This document shows, one piece after another, positions 1 to 8,670 of a DNA stretch of 64,000 nucleotides. Numbering within the stretch: the stretch's first letter is position 1; each line of letters starts with the position of its first letter. Under the pieces are notes generated by a model. That model ran no database searches, was not told the origin of the DNA, and saw only the letters and a program-made list of their open reading frames with translations. The translations under genes were made by a program, and so were the position numbers. Source of the stretch: Eubacteriales bacterium (GTDB lineage: Bacteria > Bacillota > Clostridia > Lachnospirales > Lachnospiraceae); NCBI GenBank assembly GCA_030539395.1, contig JAUNSC010000004.1, positions 60,465-124,464 on the forward strand, in the 5' to 3' direction.

Positions 1-1205
1 TCAACTTCCCCTTCATCCAGCATCAGCGCGGCTTTGATCAGCGCCTCACCGTAACCGGTGGAACAGGACCAGGCAATATGGGCGCTTTCCGGAAGAAGAG
101 AATAAATCTCCTGGATTGCACTTATGGTGGTTTTCAGAGGGCTTCCGTTATTATTACTGTAAAAAGAATATAACAGAGAACCGTCTTCACCGACAAGAGC
201 GGCCTTTGTTGTAGTAGAGCCTGCATCAATGCCAAGAAAACATAATCCTTCATATGTACTCAGATCATCTGTGATGACGTTGTACTGATTCTGGCGTTCA
301 TTAAATTCATCATAATCTATCTGACTTGCAAAAAGAGGCTCCAGGCGGGCAACCTCAAATTCCAGGTGGATATTTCCTGAAAGCCGTTCGATCAGAGCGG
401 CTGAAGTTGTTTTCACATCCGGGCTATTGTTCAGCGCGGAACCAATAGCTGCGAAAAGATGTGAGTTTTCCGGTGTAATAGCATGCTCATCATCCAGATT
501 CAATGTGCGGATAAAAGCAGCTTTTAATTCGGACAGAAAATGAAGCGGACCTCCAAGAAAAGCAACATGGCCGCGTATGGGCTTTCCGCATGCAAGACCG
601 CTGATGGTCTGGTTTACTACTGCCTGAAAAATAGAGGCAGACAGATCTTCTTTTGTAGCCCCCTCATTGATCAGCGGCTGGATATCAGATTTTGCAAAAA
701 CACCGCATCGCGCCGCGATAGAATAAAGAGACTGATAATTTTTGGCGTATTCATTCAGACCGCTGGCATCTGTTTGAAGAAGAGATGCCATCTGGTCAAT
801 AAAAGAACCGGTACCGCCGGCGCAGATGCCGTTCATACGCTGTTCGACACTGCCGCCTTCAAAATAAATGATCTTTGCATCTTCACCGCCAAGCTCAATA
901 GCCACATCTGTCTGAGGAGCGTAGTGAGAAAGGGCGGAAGAGACAGCAATTACTTCCTGTACAAACGGAACTTCCAAATGTTTGGCAAGTGAAAGGCCGC
1001 CGGAACCTGTGATGACCGGTGAAACATTCATGATTCCCAGTTTTGCCTCCGCTTTTTCCAAAAGGGAAGCGAGTGTTTCCTGTATATTTGCATAATGCCT
1101 TTCATAGTCGGAAAACAGAAGTTCGTTTCGGGAGTCCAGCACAGCTATTTTTACTGTGGTAGAACCAATGTCTATTCCAAGACGATATAAATTTTGACTA
1201 CTCAT
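1..1205 (-). CDS. 2-hydroxyacyl-CoA dehydratase activase, large BadF/BcrA-type ATPase (3' part outside window)
   Basis: This gene is read on the minus strand from ATG at 1205 and runs off the left edge after about 401 codons. The family supplies ATP-driven electrons to radical 2-hydroxyacyl-CoA dehydratases, using an ASKHA-fold ATPase dimer with a bridging [4Fe-4S] cluster. A first ASKHA domain shows the phosphate-binding motif GIDIGSTT near residues 10-17 and the cluster-type motif CAGGTGSF starting at C128, followed by RCGVFAKSD. A second copy, GIDAGSTTTK, starts near residue 322, so two ATPase modules are fused, as in the large (about 1400-residue) clostridial versions. The remaining C-terminal region is not visible. 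An AAGGAGG ribosome-binding site precedes the start. Family assignment is strong; the substrate of its partner dehydratase cannot be told. It is divergent from tgt. Confidence 0.9.
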   Translation of the reverse strand, partial: MSSQNLYRLGIDIGSTTVKIAVLDSRNELLFSDYERHYANIQETLASLLEKAEAKLGIMNVSPVITGSGGLSLAKHLEVPFVQEVIAVSSALSHYAPQTDVAIELGGEDAKIIYFEGGSVEQRMNGICAGGTGSFIDQMASLLQTDASGLNEYAKNYQSLYSIAARCGVFAKSDIQPLINEGATKEDLSASIFQAVVNQTISGLACGKPIRGHVAFLGGPLHFLSELKAAFIRTLNLDDEHAITPENSHLFAAIGSALNNSPDVKTTSAALIERLSGNIHLEFEVARLEPLFASQIDYDEFNERQNQYNVITDDLSTYEGLCFLGIDAGSTTTKAALVGEDGSLLYSFYSNNNGSPLKTTISAIQEIYSLLPESAHIAWSCSTGYGEALIKAALMLDEGEV

Positions 1206-1266
1206 AAAGTCAGGAAGACCTCCTTTATAAACACTAAATATTGTATTCCCTTATTTTTCAGCCTAC

Positions 1267-1295
1267 AGTATACGACACTTTTCGCACAAGCGCAA
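1267..1295 (-). promoter_or_regulatory. sigma-A-type promoter for the dehydratase activase
   Basis: On the minus strand TTGCGC (1290-1295) is followed after 17 bases by TATACT (1267-1272). It lies 62 bases upstream of the activase ATG and points toward it. Called by eye from consensus match and position. Confidence 0.6.
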
Positions 1296-1308
1296 GTTGA
1301 AGATATCG

Positions 1309-1330
1309 ACCAAATTCATTAAAATTTGGT
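1309..1330. promoter_or_regulatory. perfect 8-bp inverted repeat between divergent promoters, candidate operator
   Basis: ACCAAATT (1309-1316) and AATTTGGT (1323-1330) form a perfect inverted repeat with a 6-base spacer. It sits between the -35 box of the activase (1290-1295) and the -35 box of tgt (1338-1343), a placement typical of a dimeric regulator that touches one or both promoters. It is AT-rich and lacks a T-run, so a terminator role is unlikely. The regulator is unknown. Confidence 0.45.
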
Positions 1331-1337
1331 AAATTTA

Positions 1338-1366
1338 TTGCAAAAAAAGTATTTTTATTTTATGCT
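1338..1366 (+). promoter_or_regulatory. sigma-A-type promoter for tgt
   Basis: TTGCAA (1338-1343), 17-base spacer, TATGCT (1361-1366). The predicted start of transcription near 1373 is almost on top of the upstream ATG at 1376, which would leave that codon leaderless. This supports translation from the ATG at 1409. Confidence 0.6.
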
Positions 1367-1408
1367 TAGGAAAATATGTCATCTGACAAAAAAATATATG
1401 AGGTTGTT

Positions 1409-2539
1409 ATGTATAAAATTAAGAAGATAGAGGGAAAAGCAAAACGGGCTGAATTTGTGACGGTACATGGAACAATCCAGACTCCGGTATTTATGAATGT
1501 TGGAACAGCTGCAGCAATAAAGGGTGCAGTCTCTACTATGGATCTGCAGGAAATAGGAACCCAGGTGGAGCTGTCAAACACCTATCATCTTCATGTGCGT
1601 CCGGGAGATGATGTGGTAAAAGCCATGGGCGGCCTGCACAAATTTATGGTCTGGGACAAACCAATCCTTACGGATTCCGGCGGATTTCAGGTATTCTCCC
1701 TTGCGGGACTCCGAAAGATCAAAGAGGAAGGAGTGTATTTTCACTCTCATGTGGACGGAAGGAAGATTTTTATGGGGCCGGAGGAGAGTATGCAGATTCA
1801 GTCCAATCTGGCTTCCACAATCGCAATGGCATTTGATGAATGTCCTTCCAGCGTGGCTTCACGGGAATATGTGCAGGCATCTGTAGAGAGGACTACGCGA
1901 TGGCTGGTACGATGCAAAAACGAGATGGAGAGGCTTAACAGTCTTCCGGATACGATTAATAAACATCAATTGCTTTTTGGAATCAATCAGGGGGCCGTCT
2001 ATGAGGATATCCGGATTGCTCATGCGCAGGAGATTTCAAAACTTGATCTTGACGGATATGCTGTAGGAGGGTTGGCTGTGGGAGAGACTCATGAGGAGAT
2101 GTACCGCATTCTGGATGCTGTAGTACCGCATCTTCCGCAGAATAAGCCGACTTATCTGATGGGAGTGGGGACACCGGCTAATATTCTTGAGGCAGTCGAT
2201 CGCGGAATTGATTTTTTCGATTGCGTGTACCCAGGCAGAAACGGTCGTCATGGCCATGTGTATACTGCAAACGGTAAACTCAATCTGTTTAATGAAAAAT
2301 TCAAACTTGATGAAAAGCCGATTGAAGAAGGCTGCCAGTGCCCGGCCTGTCGCCATTACAGCAGAGCATATATCCGCCATCTGCTGAAGGCCGGGGAAAT
2401 GCTGGGTATGCGGTTATGCGTGCTTCATAACCTGTATTTCTACAATCATTTAATGGAAGAAATACGTAATGCACTGGATGCCGGATGCTATAAAGAATTT
2501 AAAGAACAGAAATTATCCCAAATGGAAAAAACCTCTTGA
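1409..2539 (+). CDS. tgt: queuine/preQ1 tRNA-guanine transglycosylase
   Basis: Exchanges guanine-34 of GUN-anticodon tRNAs for preQ1 in queuosine biosynthesis. The 376-residue length suits the family. Visible landmarks are the substrate-pocket motif DSGGFQVFSL, GGLAVGE, the second catalytic aspartate in FFDCVYPGRNGRHG, and a C-terminal zinc site (CQCPAC plus a histidine about 25 residues on in LCVLHN). The family motif is more often PTR than PGR at this point, a small deviation. The start at 1409 is preferred over an in-frame ATG at 1376: GAGG lies five bases upstream, the protein then begins as relatives do (MYKI), and the promoter would leave 1376 without a leader. It is followed by yajC, the same order as in many bacteria. 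Confidence 0.95.
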   Translation: MYKIKKIEGKAKRAEFVTVHGTIQTPVFMNVGTAAAIKGAVSTMDLQEIGTQVELSNTYHLHVRPGDDVVKAMGGLHKFMVWDKPILTDSGGFQVFSLAGLRKIKEEGVYFHSHVDGRKIFMGPEESMQIQSNLASTIAMAFDECPSSVASREYVQASVERTTRWLVRCKNEMERLNSLPDTINKHQLLFGINQGAVYEDIRIAHAQEISKLDLDGYAVGGLAVGETHEEMYRILDAVVPHLPQNKPTYLMGVGTPANILEAVDRGIDFFDCVYPGRNGRHGHVYTANGKLNLFNEKFKLDEKPIEEGCQCPACRHYSRAYIRHLLKAGEMLGMRLCVLHNLYFYNHLMEEIRNALDAGCYKEFKEQKLSQMEKTS

Positions 2540-2607
2540 TGAATTGCAGGTTTTTGTGTATTATGTATATGTTATGTATTTGAGAACGAAAAATGGAGGA
2601 ATTTGAG

Positions 2608-2931
2608 ATGAATTTTTTATTATCAGGTGATGCAGCAGCTTCCGGCGGAGCAGGCGGCGGAATGGCATTATTGTTATTTTATGTGGTGATCATCGGTGCT
2701 ATGATGTATTTTATGGCGATTCGCCCGCAGAAAAAAGAGCAGAAGAGAGTGACTGCCATGCTGGCAGATCTTGCGGTAGGAGATACGATTGTTACAACAA
2801 GCGGTTTTTATGGTGTTGTGATTGACATTACAGATGAAGATGTGATTGTTGAATTCGGAAGCAATAAAAATTGTAGAATTCCGATGAGGAAATCTGCCAT
2901 TGCAGAAGTTGAAAAGGCAGACGCAGAATAA
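2608..2931 (+). CDS. yajC: preprotein translocase accessory subunit YajC
   Basis: Small single-pass membrane protein that associates with SecDF and the SecYEG translocon. The 107-residue product has a short Gly/Ala-rich N-terminus, one hydrophobic segment (about residues 15-36), the diagnostic boundary MAIRPQKKEQKR, and a cytoplasmic beta-rich domain with GDTIVTTSGFYG. An in-frame ATG at 2593 is rejected as the start because the GGAGG at 2595-2599 just after it is well placed as the ribosome-binding site of the ATG at 2608. It lies directly after tgt, a classic tgt-yajC pair, and before leuB. Confidence 0.92.
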   Translation: MNFLLSGDAAASGGAGGGMALLLFYVVIIGAMMYFMAIRPQKKEQKRVTAMLADLAVGDTIVTTSGFYGVVIDITDEDVIVEFGSNKNCRIPMRKSAIAEVEKADAE

Positions 2932-2957
2932 TCACAGCTGAACTGGAAAATAAAGAG

Positions 2958-2985
2958 GGGACATAGCGTTTTTACGCTGTGTCCC
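2958..2985 (+). terminator. hairpin between yajC and leuB, possible weak terminator or attenuator
   Basis: GGGACATAGCG (2958-2968) pairs with CGCTGTGTCCC (2975-2985), 11 pairs with one G-U, loop of six. It is followed by TCGTTTAG and not a proper U-run, so termination would be leaky. It separates secretion genes from amino-acid genes. Confidence 0.45.
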
Positions 2986-3010
2986 TCGTTTAGCAAAAGA
3001 GGGACAGGAT

Positions 3011-4093
3011 ATGAATTATAAAATTGCATTGATTCCTGGAGATGGAATCGGACCGGAAATTGTAAAAGAGGCTGTAAAAGTTCTTGATAAGGCAGGGGAA
3101 AAATATGGTTTTACTCTGGAGTATGAAAAGCTGCTTATGGGCGGAGCATCCATTGATGTACACGGCATTCCGCTGACAGATGAGACAATTGCTGCAGCAA
3201 AAGCAAGTGATGCTGTTTTGATGGGATCTATTGGCGGAGATGCCAGAACTTCTCCGTGGTATAAACTGGAACCATCCAAAAGACCGGAAGCCGGACTGTT
3301 AAAGATCAGGAAAGAGCTGAATCTGTTTGCAAATCTGCGCCCGGCATATCTTTATGAGGAACTGAAAGAGGCGTGCCCCCTCAGAGATGATATTATCGGC
3401 GACGGATTTGATATGATGATCATGCGTGAGCTTACAGGCGGACTTTACTTCGGTGAAAGAAAAACGGTAGAAGAAAACGGTATCAGAAAAGCAATTGATA
3501 CCCTTACATATGACGAAAATGAAATCCGCAGAATTGCTAAAAGAGGATTTGATATTGCAAGAAAAAGAAGAAAGAAAGTTACCAGCGTAGATAAAGCCAA
3601 TGTTCTGGATTCCTCCCGTCTGTGGAGGGCCGTTGTAGAAGAAGTGGCAAAGGATTATCCGGATGTGGAGCTTTCCCATATGCTGGTTGACAACTGTGCA
3701 ATGCAGCTTGTGAGAGATCCGAAACAGTTTGATGTCATTCTTACAGAGAATATGTTTGGCGATATTCTTTCTGACGAGGCCAGCATGGTGACCGGGTCTA
3801 TCGGAATGCTTTCATCTGCCAGCCTGAATGAGACAAAATTCGGACTTTATGAACCAAGCCATGGCTCTGCTCCGGATATTGCGGGTATGGATATTGCAAA
3901 TCCGATTGCAACGATTCTTTCAGCCGCTATGATGCTCAGGTTTTCACTTGATCTTGACGAAGCGGCAGATGCCATTGAAAATGCGGTGAAACAGGTGCTG
4001 AAAGATGGATACCGCACAGGCGATATCATGTCAGAGGGCTGCAAAAAAGTCGGATGCAGAGAAATGGGCGATCTGATCGCACAGCGGGTATAG
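3011..4093 (+). CDS. leuB: 3-isopropylmalate dehydrogenase
   Basis: NAD-dependent oxidative decarboxylation of 3-isopropylmalate in leucine synthesis. At 360 residues it has the usual length. The N-terminus [10 protein letters not shown] is the family hallmark; [11 protein letters not shown] carries substrate-binding Arg and Tyr; K and D ligands follow in [29 protein letters not shown] and [12 protein letters not shown]; the NAD site appears as [12 protein letters not shown]. The absence of the isocitrate- or tartrate-type signatures favours LeuB. GGGACAGG precedes the ATG. leuA, leuC and leuD are not in the window; the gene instead heads a run with ilvD and ilvB. Confidence 0.95.
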   Translation: MNYKIALIPGDGIGPEIVKEAVKVLDKAGEKYGFTLEYEKLLMGGASIDVHGIPLTDETIAAAKASDAVLMGSIGGDARTSPWYKLEPSKRPEAGLLKIRKELNLFANLRPAYLYEELKEACPLRDDIIGDGFDMMIMRELTGGLYFGERKTVEENGIRKAIDTLTYDENEIRRIAKRGFDIARKRRKKVTSVDKANVLDSSRLWRAVVEEVAKDYPDVELSHMLVDNCAMQLVRDPKQFDVILTENMFGDILSDEASMVTGSIGMLSSASLNETKFGLYEPSHGSAPDIAGMDIANPIATILSAAMMLRFSLDLDEAADAIENAVKQVLKDGYRTGDIMSEGCKKVGCREMGDLIAQRV

Positions 4094-4103
4094 AAGAAAT
4101 ACA

Positions 4104-4199
4104 GGTATACCATAATGCGCTGAAAACATGCGCAAGAAGGAGGAAATACCCGGAGGGTATACCATTATGCGCTGAAAACATGCGCAAGAAGGAGGAAAT
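4104..4199 (+). repeat. 44-bp tandem duplication carrying the ilvD ribosome-binding region
   Basis: Copies at 4104-4147 and 4156-4199 are identical except for one base (CATAATG versus CATTATG) and start 52 bases apart. Each contains TGCGC-TGAAAACAT-GCGCA, able to form a 5-bp hairpin, then AAGAAGGAGGAAAT. Only the second GGAGG sits correctly for the ilvD ATG at 4201. In the first copy an ATG at 4128 opens a 15-codon reading frame that ends with TGA at 4173-4175 inside copy two. Confidence 0.9.
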
Positions 4200-4200
4200 T

Positions 4201-5862
4201 ATGAGAAGTGATGCGGTAAAAAAAGGAATGCAGCAGGCACCTCACAGATCTCTGTTTAATGCATTGGGACTGACTGAGGAAGAAATGGATAAGCCGTTAA
4301 TCGGTATTGTCAATTCATATAACGAAATTGTTCCGGGACATATGAACCTGGATAAGATCACGGAAGCCGTTAAAATGGGAGTTGCTCTTGCGGGCGGTGT
4401 GCCGAGAGAGTTTCCTGCCATTGCAGTCTGTGACGGTATAGCGATGGGGCATGTGGGAATGAAATATTCTCTGGTGACAAGAGATTTGATTGCAGACTCT
4501 ACGGAATGTATGGCAATGGCTCATCAGTTTGATGCTCTTGTCTGCATCCCGAACTGTGATAAAAATGTACCTGGACTTTTGATGGCAGCAGCCAGACTGA
4601 ATATTCCGACTATTTTTGTAAGCGGCGGTCCTATGATGGCTGGTCATGTAAAAGGACAGAAACGCAGTCTTTCCAGTATGTTTGAGGCTGTGGGTTCTTA
4701 TGCTGCAGGGACTATGACGGAAGAGGATGTACACGAGTTTGAATGCAATGTATGTCCGACATGTGGTTCCTGTTCCGGTATGTACACAGCAAACAGTATG
4801 AACTGTCTGACAGAGGCACTTGGTATGGGACTGCGCGGAAACGGTACAATTCCGGCTGTTTACTCTGAGAGAATCAAACTTGCAAAACATGCAGGTATGA
4901 AGATTGTAGAACTTGTTGAAAAAAATATTCGTCCAAGAGACATTATGACAGAGGCGGCTTTCAGAAATGCACTTACTGTAGATATGGCACTTGGATGTTC
5001 GACGAACAGTATGCTTCATCTTCCGGCAATCGCTCATGAGGCCGGCGTTGAACTGAATGTGGATATTGCAAATGAAATCAGCGCAAGGACTCCAAATCTG
5101 TGTCATCTGGCACCGGCAGGTCCGACTTATATGGAAGACTTAAATGCTGCCGGAGGTGTATATGCAGTCATGAACGAATTGGATAAGAAAGGTCTGTTGA
5201 ACACAGATCTGATTACTGTTACAGGTAAGACAATAAAAGAAAACATCAGCGGATGCGTCAATTTAAATCCGGAAGTTATCCGCCCAATTGATAATCCGTA
5301 CAGCCAGACTGGCGGTATCGCTGTTCTGAAAGGTAATCTTGCTCCGGATTCCGGTGTGGTAAAACGTTCTGCAGTTGTTCCGGAAATGATGGTCCATGAA
5401 GGTCCGGCAAGAGTATTTGACTGTGAAGAAGATGCGATTGAAGCCATCAAAAGCGGCAGGATTGTTGCAGGAGATGTTGTCGTTATTCGTTACGAAGGTC
5501 CGAAAGGCGGCCCTGGTATGCGTGAAATGTTGAACCCGACATCTGCAATTGCAGGTATGGGACTGGGGTCTTCTGTGGCGCTGATTACAGACGGGCGTTT
5601 CAGCGGAGCCTCCAGGGGAGCTTCCATCGGCCATGTATCACCGGAAGCGGCAGTTGGCGGACCGATCGCACTGGTTGAGGAAGGCGATATTATTAAGATT
5701 AATATTCCGGAGAATAAACTGGATTTTGTTATTTCGGATGAAGAGCTTGCGGCAAGAAAAGCTAAATGGCAGCCAAGAGAACCGAAGGTGACAACGGGAT
5801 ATCTGGCACGTTACGCGAAAATGGTTACATCTGGAAATCGCGGCGCCGTTTTGGAACTGTAA
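4201..5862 (+). CDS. ilvD: dihydroxy-acid dehydratase
   Basis: Iron-sulfur dehydratase converting 2,3-dihydroxy-isovalerate (and the methylvalerate analogue) to 2-keto acids in branched-chain amino-acid synthesis. The 553-residue length fits. The first cluster cysteine lies in CIPNCDKN, the others in [10 protein letters not shown]; further landmarks are [23 protein letters not shown] and the C-terminal [11 protein letters not shown]. The ATG at 4201 is chosen because GGAGG lies six bases upstream; an in-frame ATG at 4180 has no ribosome-binding site. The leader is duplicated (see the repeat entry). ilvB follows after 28 bases. Confidence 0.96.
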   Translation: MRSDAVKKGMQQAPHRSLFNALGLTEEEMDKPLIGIVNSYNEIVPGHMNLDKITEAVKMGVALAGGVPREFPAIAVCDGIAMGHVGMKYSLVTRDLIADSTECMAMAHQFDALVCIPNCDKNVPGLLMAAARLNIPTIFVSGGPMMAGHVKGQKRSLSSMFEAVGSYAAGTMTEEDVHEFECNVCPTCGSCSGMYTANSMNCLTEALGMGLRGNGTIPAVYSERIKLAKHAGMKIVELVEKNIRPRDIMTEAAFRNALTVDMALGCSTNSMLHLPAIAHEAGVELNVDIANEISARTPNLCHLAPAGPTYMEDLNAAGGVYAVMNELDKKGLLNTDLITVTGKTIKENISGCVNLNPEVIRPIDNPYSQTGGIAVLKGNLAPDSGVVKRSAVVPEMMVHEGPARVFDCEEDAIEAIKSGRIVAGDVVVIRYEGPKGGPGMREMLNPTSAIAGMGLGSSVALITDGRFSGASRGASIGHVSPEAAVGGPIALVEEGDIIKINIPENKLDFVISDEELAARKAKWQPREPKVTTGYLARYAKMVTSGNRGAVLEL

Positions 5863-5890
5863 GCTGCAGGGAAAGTTTGAGGAGGTAAAT

Positions 5891-7564
5891 ATGAAATTAA
5901 ACGGTTCACAAATTGTGATAGAATGTCTGAAAGAGCAGGGCGTGGATACCATTTTCGGGTATCCGGGCGGAGCCATTTTGAATATTTATGATGAATTATA
6001 TAAGCACAGCGATGAAATTACCCATATTCTTACATCCCATGAGCAGGGAGCCTCTCATGCTGCTGATGGATATGCGAGAGCAACCGGAAAAGTCGGTGTG
6101 TGCCTTGCTACCAGCGGACCGGGAGCAACAAATCTTGTAACTGGTATAGCGACTGCCTATATGGATTCCATACCGATCGTAGCAATCACTGCAAATGTAG
6201 GTGTTCCGCTTCTGGGGCGGGACAGTTTCCAGGAAATTGATATTGCCGGTGTAACGATGCCGATCACAAAGCATAATTATATTGTGAAGGATGTTAATAA
6301 ACTGGCAGATACGATCCGCAATGCTTTCCGTATTGCAAAGGAGGGAAGACCAGGACCGGTTCTTGTGGATATTCCGAAAGACGTAACGGCTGCAATGGCT
6401 GATTATCATAAAGTGGATCCTGAACCGATTGAACGTCAGACAGATTATATTTATGAAGCTGATCTTCAGGAAGCAGTGCGGCTTATAAACCATTGCAAAC
6501 GGCCTTTCGTGTTTGTCGGAGGCGGTGCGGTTCTGTCCGATGCATCTGCGGAGTTAAAGGAATTTGTGGATAAAGTACACGCGCCGGTTGGAGATTCTCT
6601 GATGGGAAAAGGAGCCTTTGACGGACACAGTGAGTTTTATACCGGTATGGTAGGCATGCATGGAACAAAATGCTCTAACCTGGGAATTACCCAGTGCGAT
6701 CTTCTGATCGCCATCGGAACAAGATTCAGTGATCGTGTGCTTGGAAATCCAAAACGTTTTGCAAAAAAAGCAAAGATTATTCATATTGATATTGATCCGG
6801 CAGAAATTAATAAAAATGTACGGGTCGACTGCAGTATTCAGGGAGATATCCGTGAAGTGCTCAAACGCCTGAATCCGATGATTGAAGATCATAATCATGA
6901 TGAGTGGCTTGAAAATATCAAAGAGATGAATGAAAAATATCCGCTTAAATATGATCACGATCATCTCACAGGCCCGGCTGTAGTGGAAGAAATTTATAAG
7001 GTTACTGACGGAGATGCTATCATTGTAACAGATGTAGGACAGCATCAGATGTGGGCAGCACAGTATTATAAATATAAAGAGCCGCATACTTTGCTGACAT
7101 CCGGCGGACTTGGTACCATGGGATATGGTCTCGGCGCGGCAATCGGTGCAAAAATGGGACGCCCGGAGAAAACAGTGATCAATATTGCGGGAGACGGATG
7201 CTTCCGTATGAATATGAATGAAGTGGCCACAGCTGTCAGGCATAATATCCCGGTTATTGAAGTTGTCATTAACAACCATGTTCTGGGAATGGTTCGCCAG
7301 TGGCAGACATTGTTCTATAAAGAGCGTTATTCAGCAACAATTCTCAATGACGGAGTAGATTTTGTAAAACTTGCGGAAGCTATGGGCGCGGTTGGTATCC
7401 GCGTTACAGAAAAATCCGAACTGAGACCGGCACTTGAAAAAGCCGTTTCACTTGGACGTCCGGTGGTTATTGACTGTCAGATTGACAGAGATGACAAAGT
7501 ATTTCCGATGGTTCCGGCAGGAGCGCCTATTGAGGAAGTATTTGATCAGGATGATCTGCAATAA
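5891..7564 (+). CDS. ilvB: acetolactate synthase, large (catalytic) subunit, biosynthetic type
   Basis: ThDP- and FAD-dependent condensation of pyruvate to 2-acetolactate (or with 2-ketobutyrate) in valine, isoleucine and leucine synthesis. The 557-residue product shows FGYPGGAILNIYD and the catalytic-type Glu in SHEQGASHAADGYARA at the N-terminus, RPGPVLVDIPKDV in the middle, and the ThDP/Mg motif GDG(x)nN in GDGCFRMNMNE at the C-terminus. GAGGAGGT precedes the start. No small regulatory subunit (ilvN/ilvH) follows; serC comes next, so the partner must be elsewhere or this enzyme acts alone. Confidence 0.93.
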   Translation: MKLNGSQIVIECLKEQGVDTIFGYPGGAILNIYDELYKHSDEITHILTSHEQGASHAADGYARATGKVGVCLATSGPGATNLVTGIATAYMDSIPIVAITANVGVPLLGRDSFQEIDIAGVTMPITKHNYIVKDVNKLADTIRNAFRIAKEGRPGPVLVDIPKDVTAAMADYHKVDPEPIERQTDYIYEADLQEAVRLINHCKRPFVFVGGGAVLSDASAELKEFVDKVHAPVGDSLMGKGAFDGHSEFYTGMVGMHGTKCSNLGITQCDLLIAIGTRFSDRVLGNPKRFAKKAKIIHIDIDPAEINKNVRVDCSIQGDIREVLKRLNPMIEDHNHDEWLENIKEMNEKYPLKYDHDHLTGPAVVEEIYKVTDGDAIIVTDVGQHQMWAAQYYKYKEPHTLLTSGGLGTMGYGLGAAIGAKMGRPEKTVINIAGDGCFRMNMNEVATAVRHNIPVIEVVINNHVLGMVRQWQTLFYKERYSATILNDGVDFVKLAEAMGAVGIRVTEKSELRPALEKAVSLGRPVVIDCQIDRDDKVFPMVPAGAPIEEVFDQDDLQ

Positions 7565-7586
7565 GGCAGATTAGAGGAGGATAATT

Positions 7587-8669
7587 ATGAGCAGAGTTTA
7601 TAATTTTTCGGCTGGACCGGCGGTATTGCCGGAGGAAGTATTAAAAGAAGCAGCGGCTGAGATGCTGGATTATCAGGGCTGCGGCATGGGCGTAATGGAG
7701 ATGAGCCATCGCGGGGAAGTGTTTGACGGAATCATCAAAGAGGCAGAGAAGGATCTGCGGGAATTGATGAATATTCCGGATAATTATAAGGTTTTGTTTC
7801 TGCAGGGCGGTGCATCCCAGCAGTTTGCCATGATTCCCATGAATCTGATGAAAAATAAAGTTGCAGATTACATTGTAACAGGCCAGTGGGCGAAGAAAGC
7901 TTACCAGGAAGCACAGAAATACGGAAAAGCAAATAAAATTGCTTCTTCCGAGGATAAGACATTTTCTTATATTCCGGATTGTTCTGATCTTCCTGTCAGT
8001 GAGGACGCAGATTATGTGTATATCTGTGAGAATAATACGATTTATGGTACTAAATTTAAAGAACTTCCTGATACAAAAGGAAAAATCCTTGTCGCTGATG
8101 TATCATCCTGCTTTTTGTCAGAACCGGTAGATGTGACAAAGTATGGGCTTATCTATGGCGGAGTACAGAAAAATATCGGACCGGCAGGTATGGTGATCGT
8201 TATTATCCGGGAAGACCTGATCAGCGAAGATGTCCTTCCGGGAACACCGACTATGCTGACATATAAAACCCATTCGGATGCAGGTTCACTTTATAACACA
8301 CCTAACAGCTATTGTATTTATATCTGCGGTAAGGTGTTTAAGTGGATCAAAAAGATGGGCGGTCTGCAGGCGATGAAAGAACATAATGAGAAAAAAGCAG
8401 CTGTTCTTTATGATTTCCTTGACCAGAGCAGGCTTTTCCATGGAACTGTGGAGAAAAAGGACCGTTCCCTGATGAATGTTCCTTTTGTTACAGGGGATAA
8501 AGAGATGGACGCAAAATTTGTGAAAGAGGCAAAAGCGGCCGGTTTCGAAAACCTGAAAGGACACAGAAGTGTGGGCGGAATGCGCGCAAGTATTTATAAT
8601 GCCATGCCCATTGAGGGCGTGGAAGCTCTTGTGGAGTTTATGAAGAAATTCGAAAAGGAGAACAGTTAA
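7587..8669 (+). CDS. serC: phosphoserine aminotransferase
   Basis: PLP enzyme that transaminates 3-phosphohydroxypyruvate with glutamate to phosphoserine. It starts with the family signature VYNFSAGPAVLPEEV; QGGASQQFAMIP binds PLP phosphate, and K195 in GGVQKNIGPAG is the Schiff-base lysine. The length of 360 residues is typical. A GAGGAGG site precedes the ATG. serA begins two bases after its stop codon, so the two are translated together, giving the first two steps of serine synthesis from 3-phosphoglycerate. Confidence 0.95.
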   Translation: MSRVYNFSAGPAVLPEEVLKEAAAEMLDYQGCGMGVMEMSHRGEVFDGIIKEAEKDLRELMNIPDNYKVLFLQGGASQQFAMIPMNLMKNKVADYIVTGQWAKKAYQEAQKYGKANKIASSEDKTFSYIPDCSDLPVSEDADYVYICENNTIYGTKFKELPDTKGKILVADVSSCFLSEPVDVTKYGLIYGGVQKNIGPAGMVIVIIREDLISEDVLPGTPTMLTYKTHSDAGSLYNTPNSYCIYICGKVFKWIKKMGGLQAMKEHNEKKAAVLYDFLDQSRLFHGTVEKKDRSLMNVPFVTGDKEMDAKFVKEAKAAGFENLKGHRSVGGMRASIYNAMPIEGVEALVEFMKKFEKENS

Positions 8670-8670
8670 T

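Noticed and set aside
540-992. 150-codon plus-strand open frame inside the dehydratase activase
   Set aside because: It is the antisense shadow of a clear ASKHA-domain coding frame on the minus strand and its translation resembles no protein family.
1376-1408. Upstream ATG for tgt
   Set aside because: The promoter -10 at 1361-1366 would start the RNA about two bases before it, and the ATG at 1409 has GAGG and the family-typical N-terminus.
4315-5106. 263-codon minus-strand open frame opposite ilvD
   Set aside because: Cys/His/Ser-rich shadow of ilvD with no start signal; the plus-strand frame is unquestionable.
6554-7279. 241-codon minus-strand frame opposite ilvB
   Set aside because: Antisense shadow of a conserved ThDP enzyme, with no ribosome-binding site.
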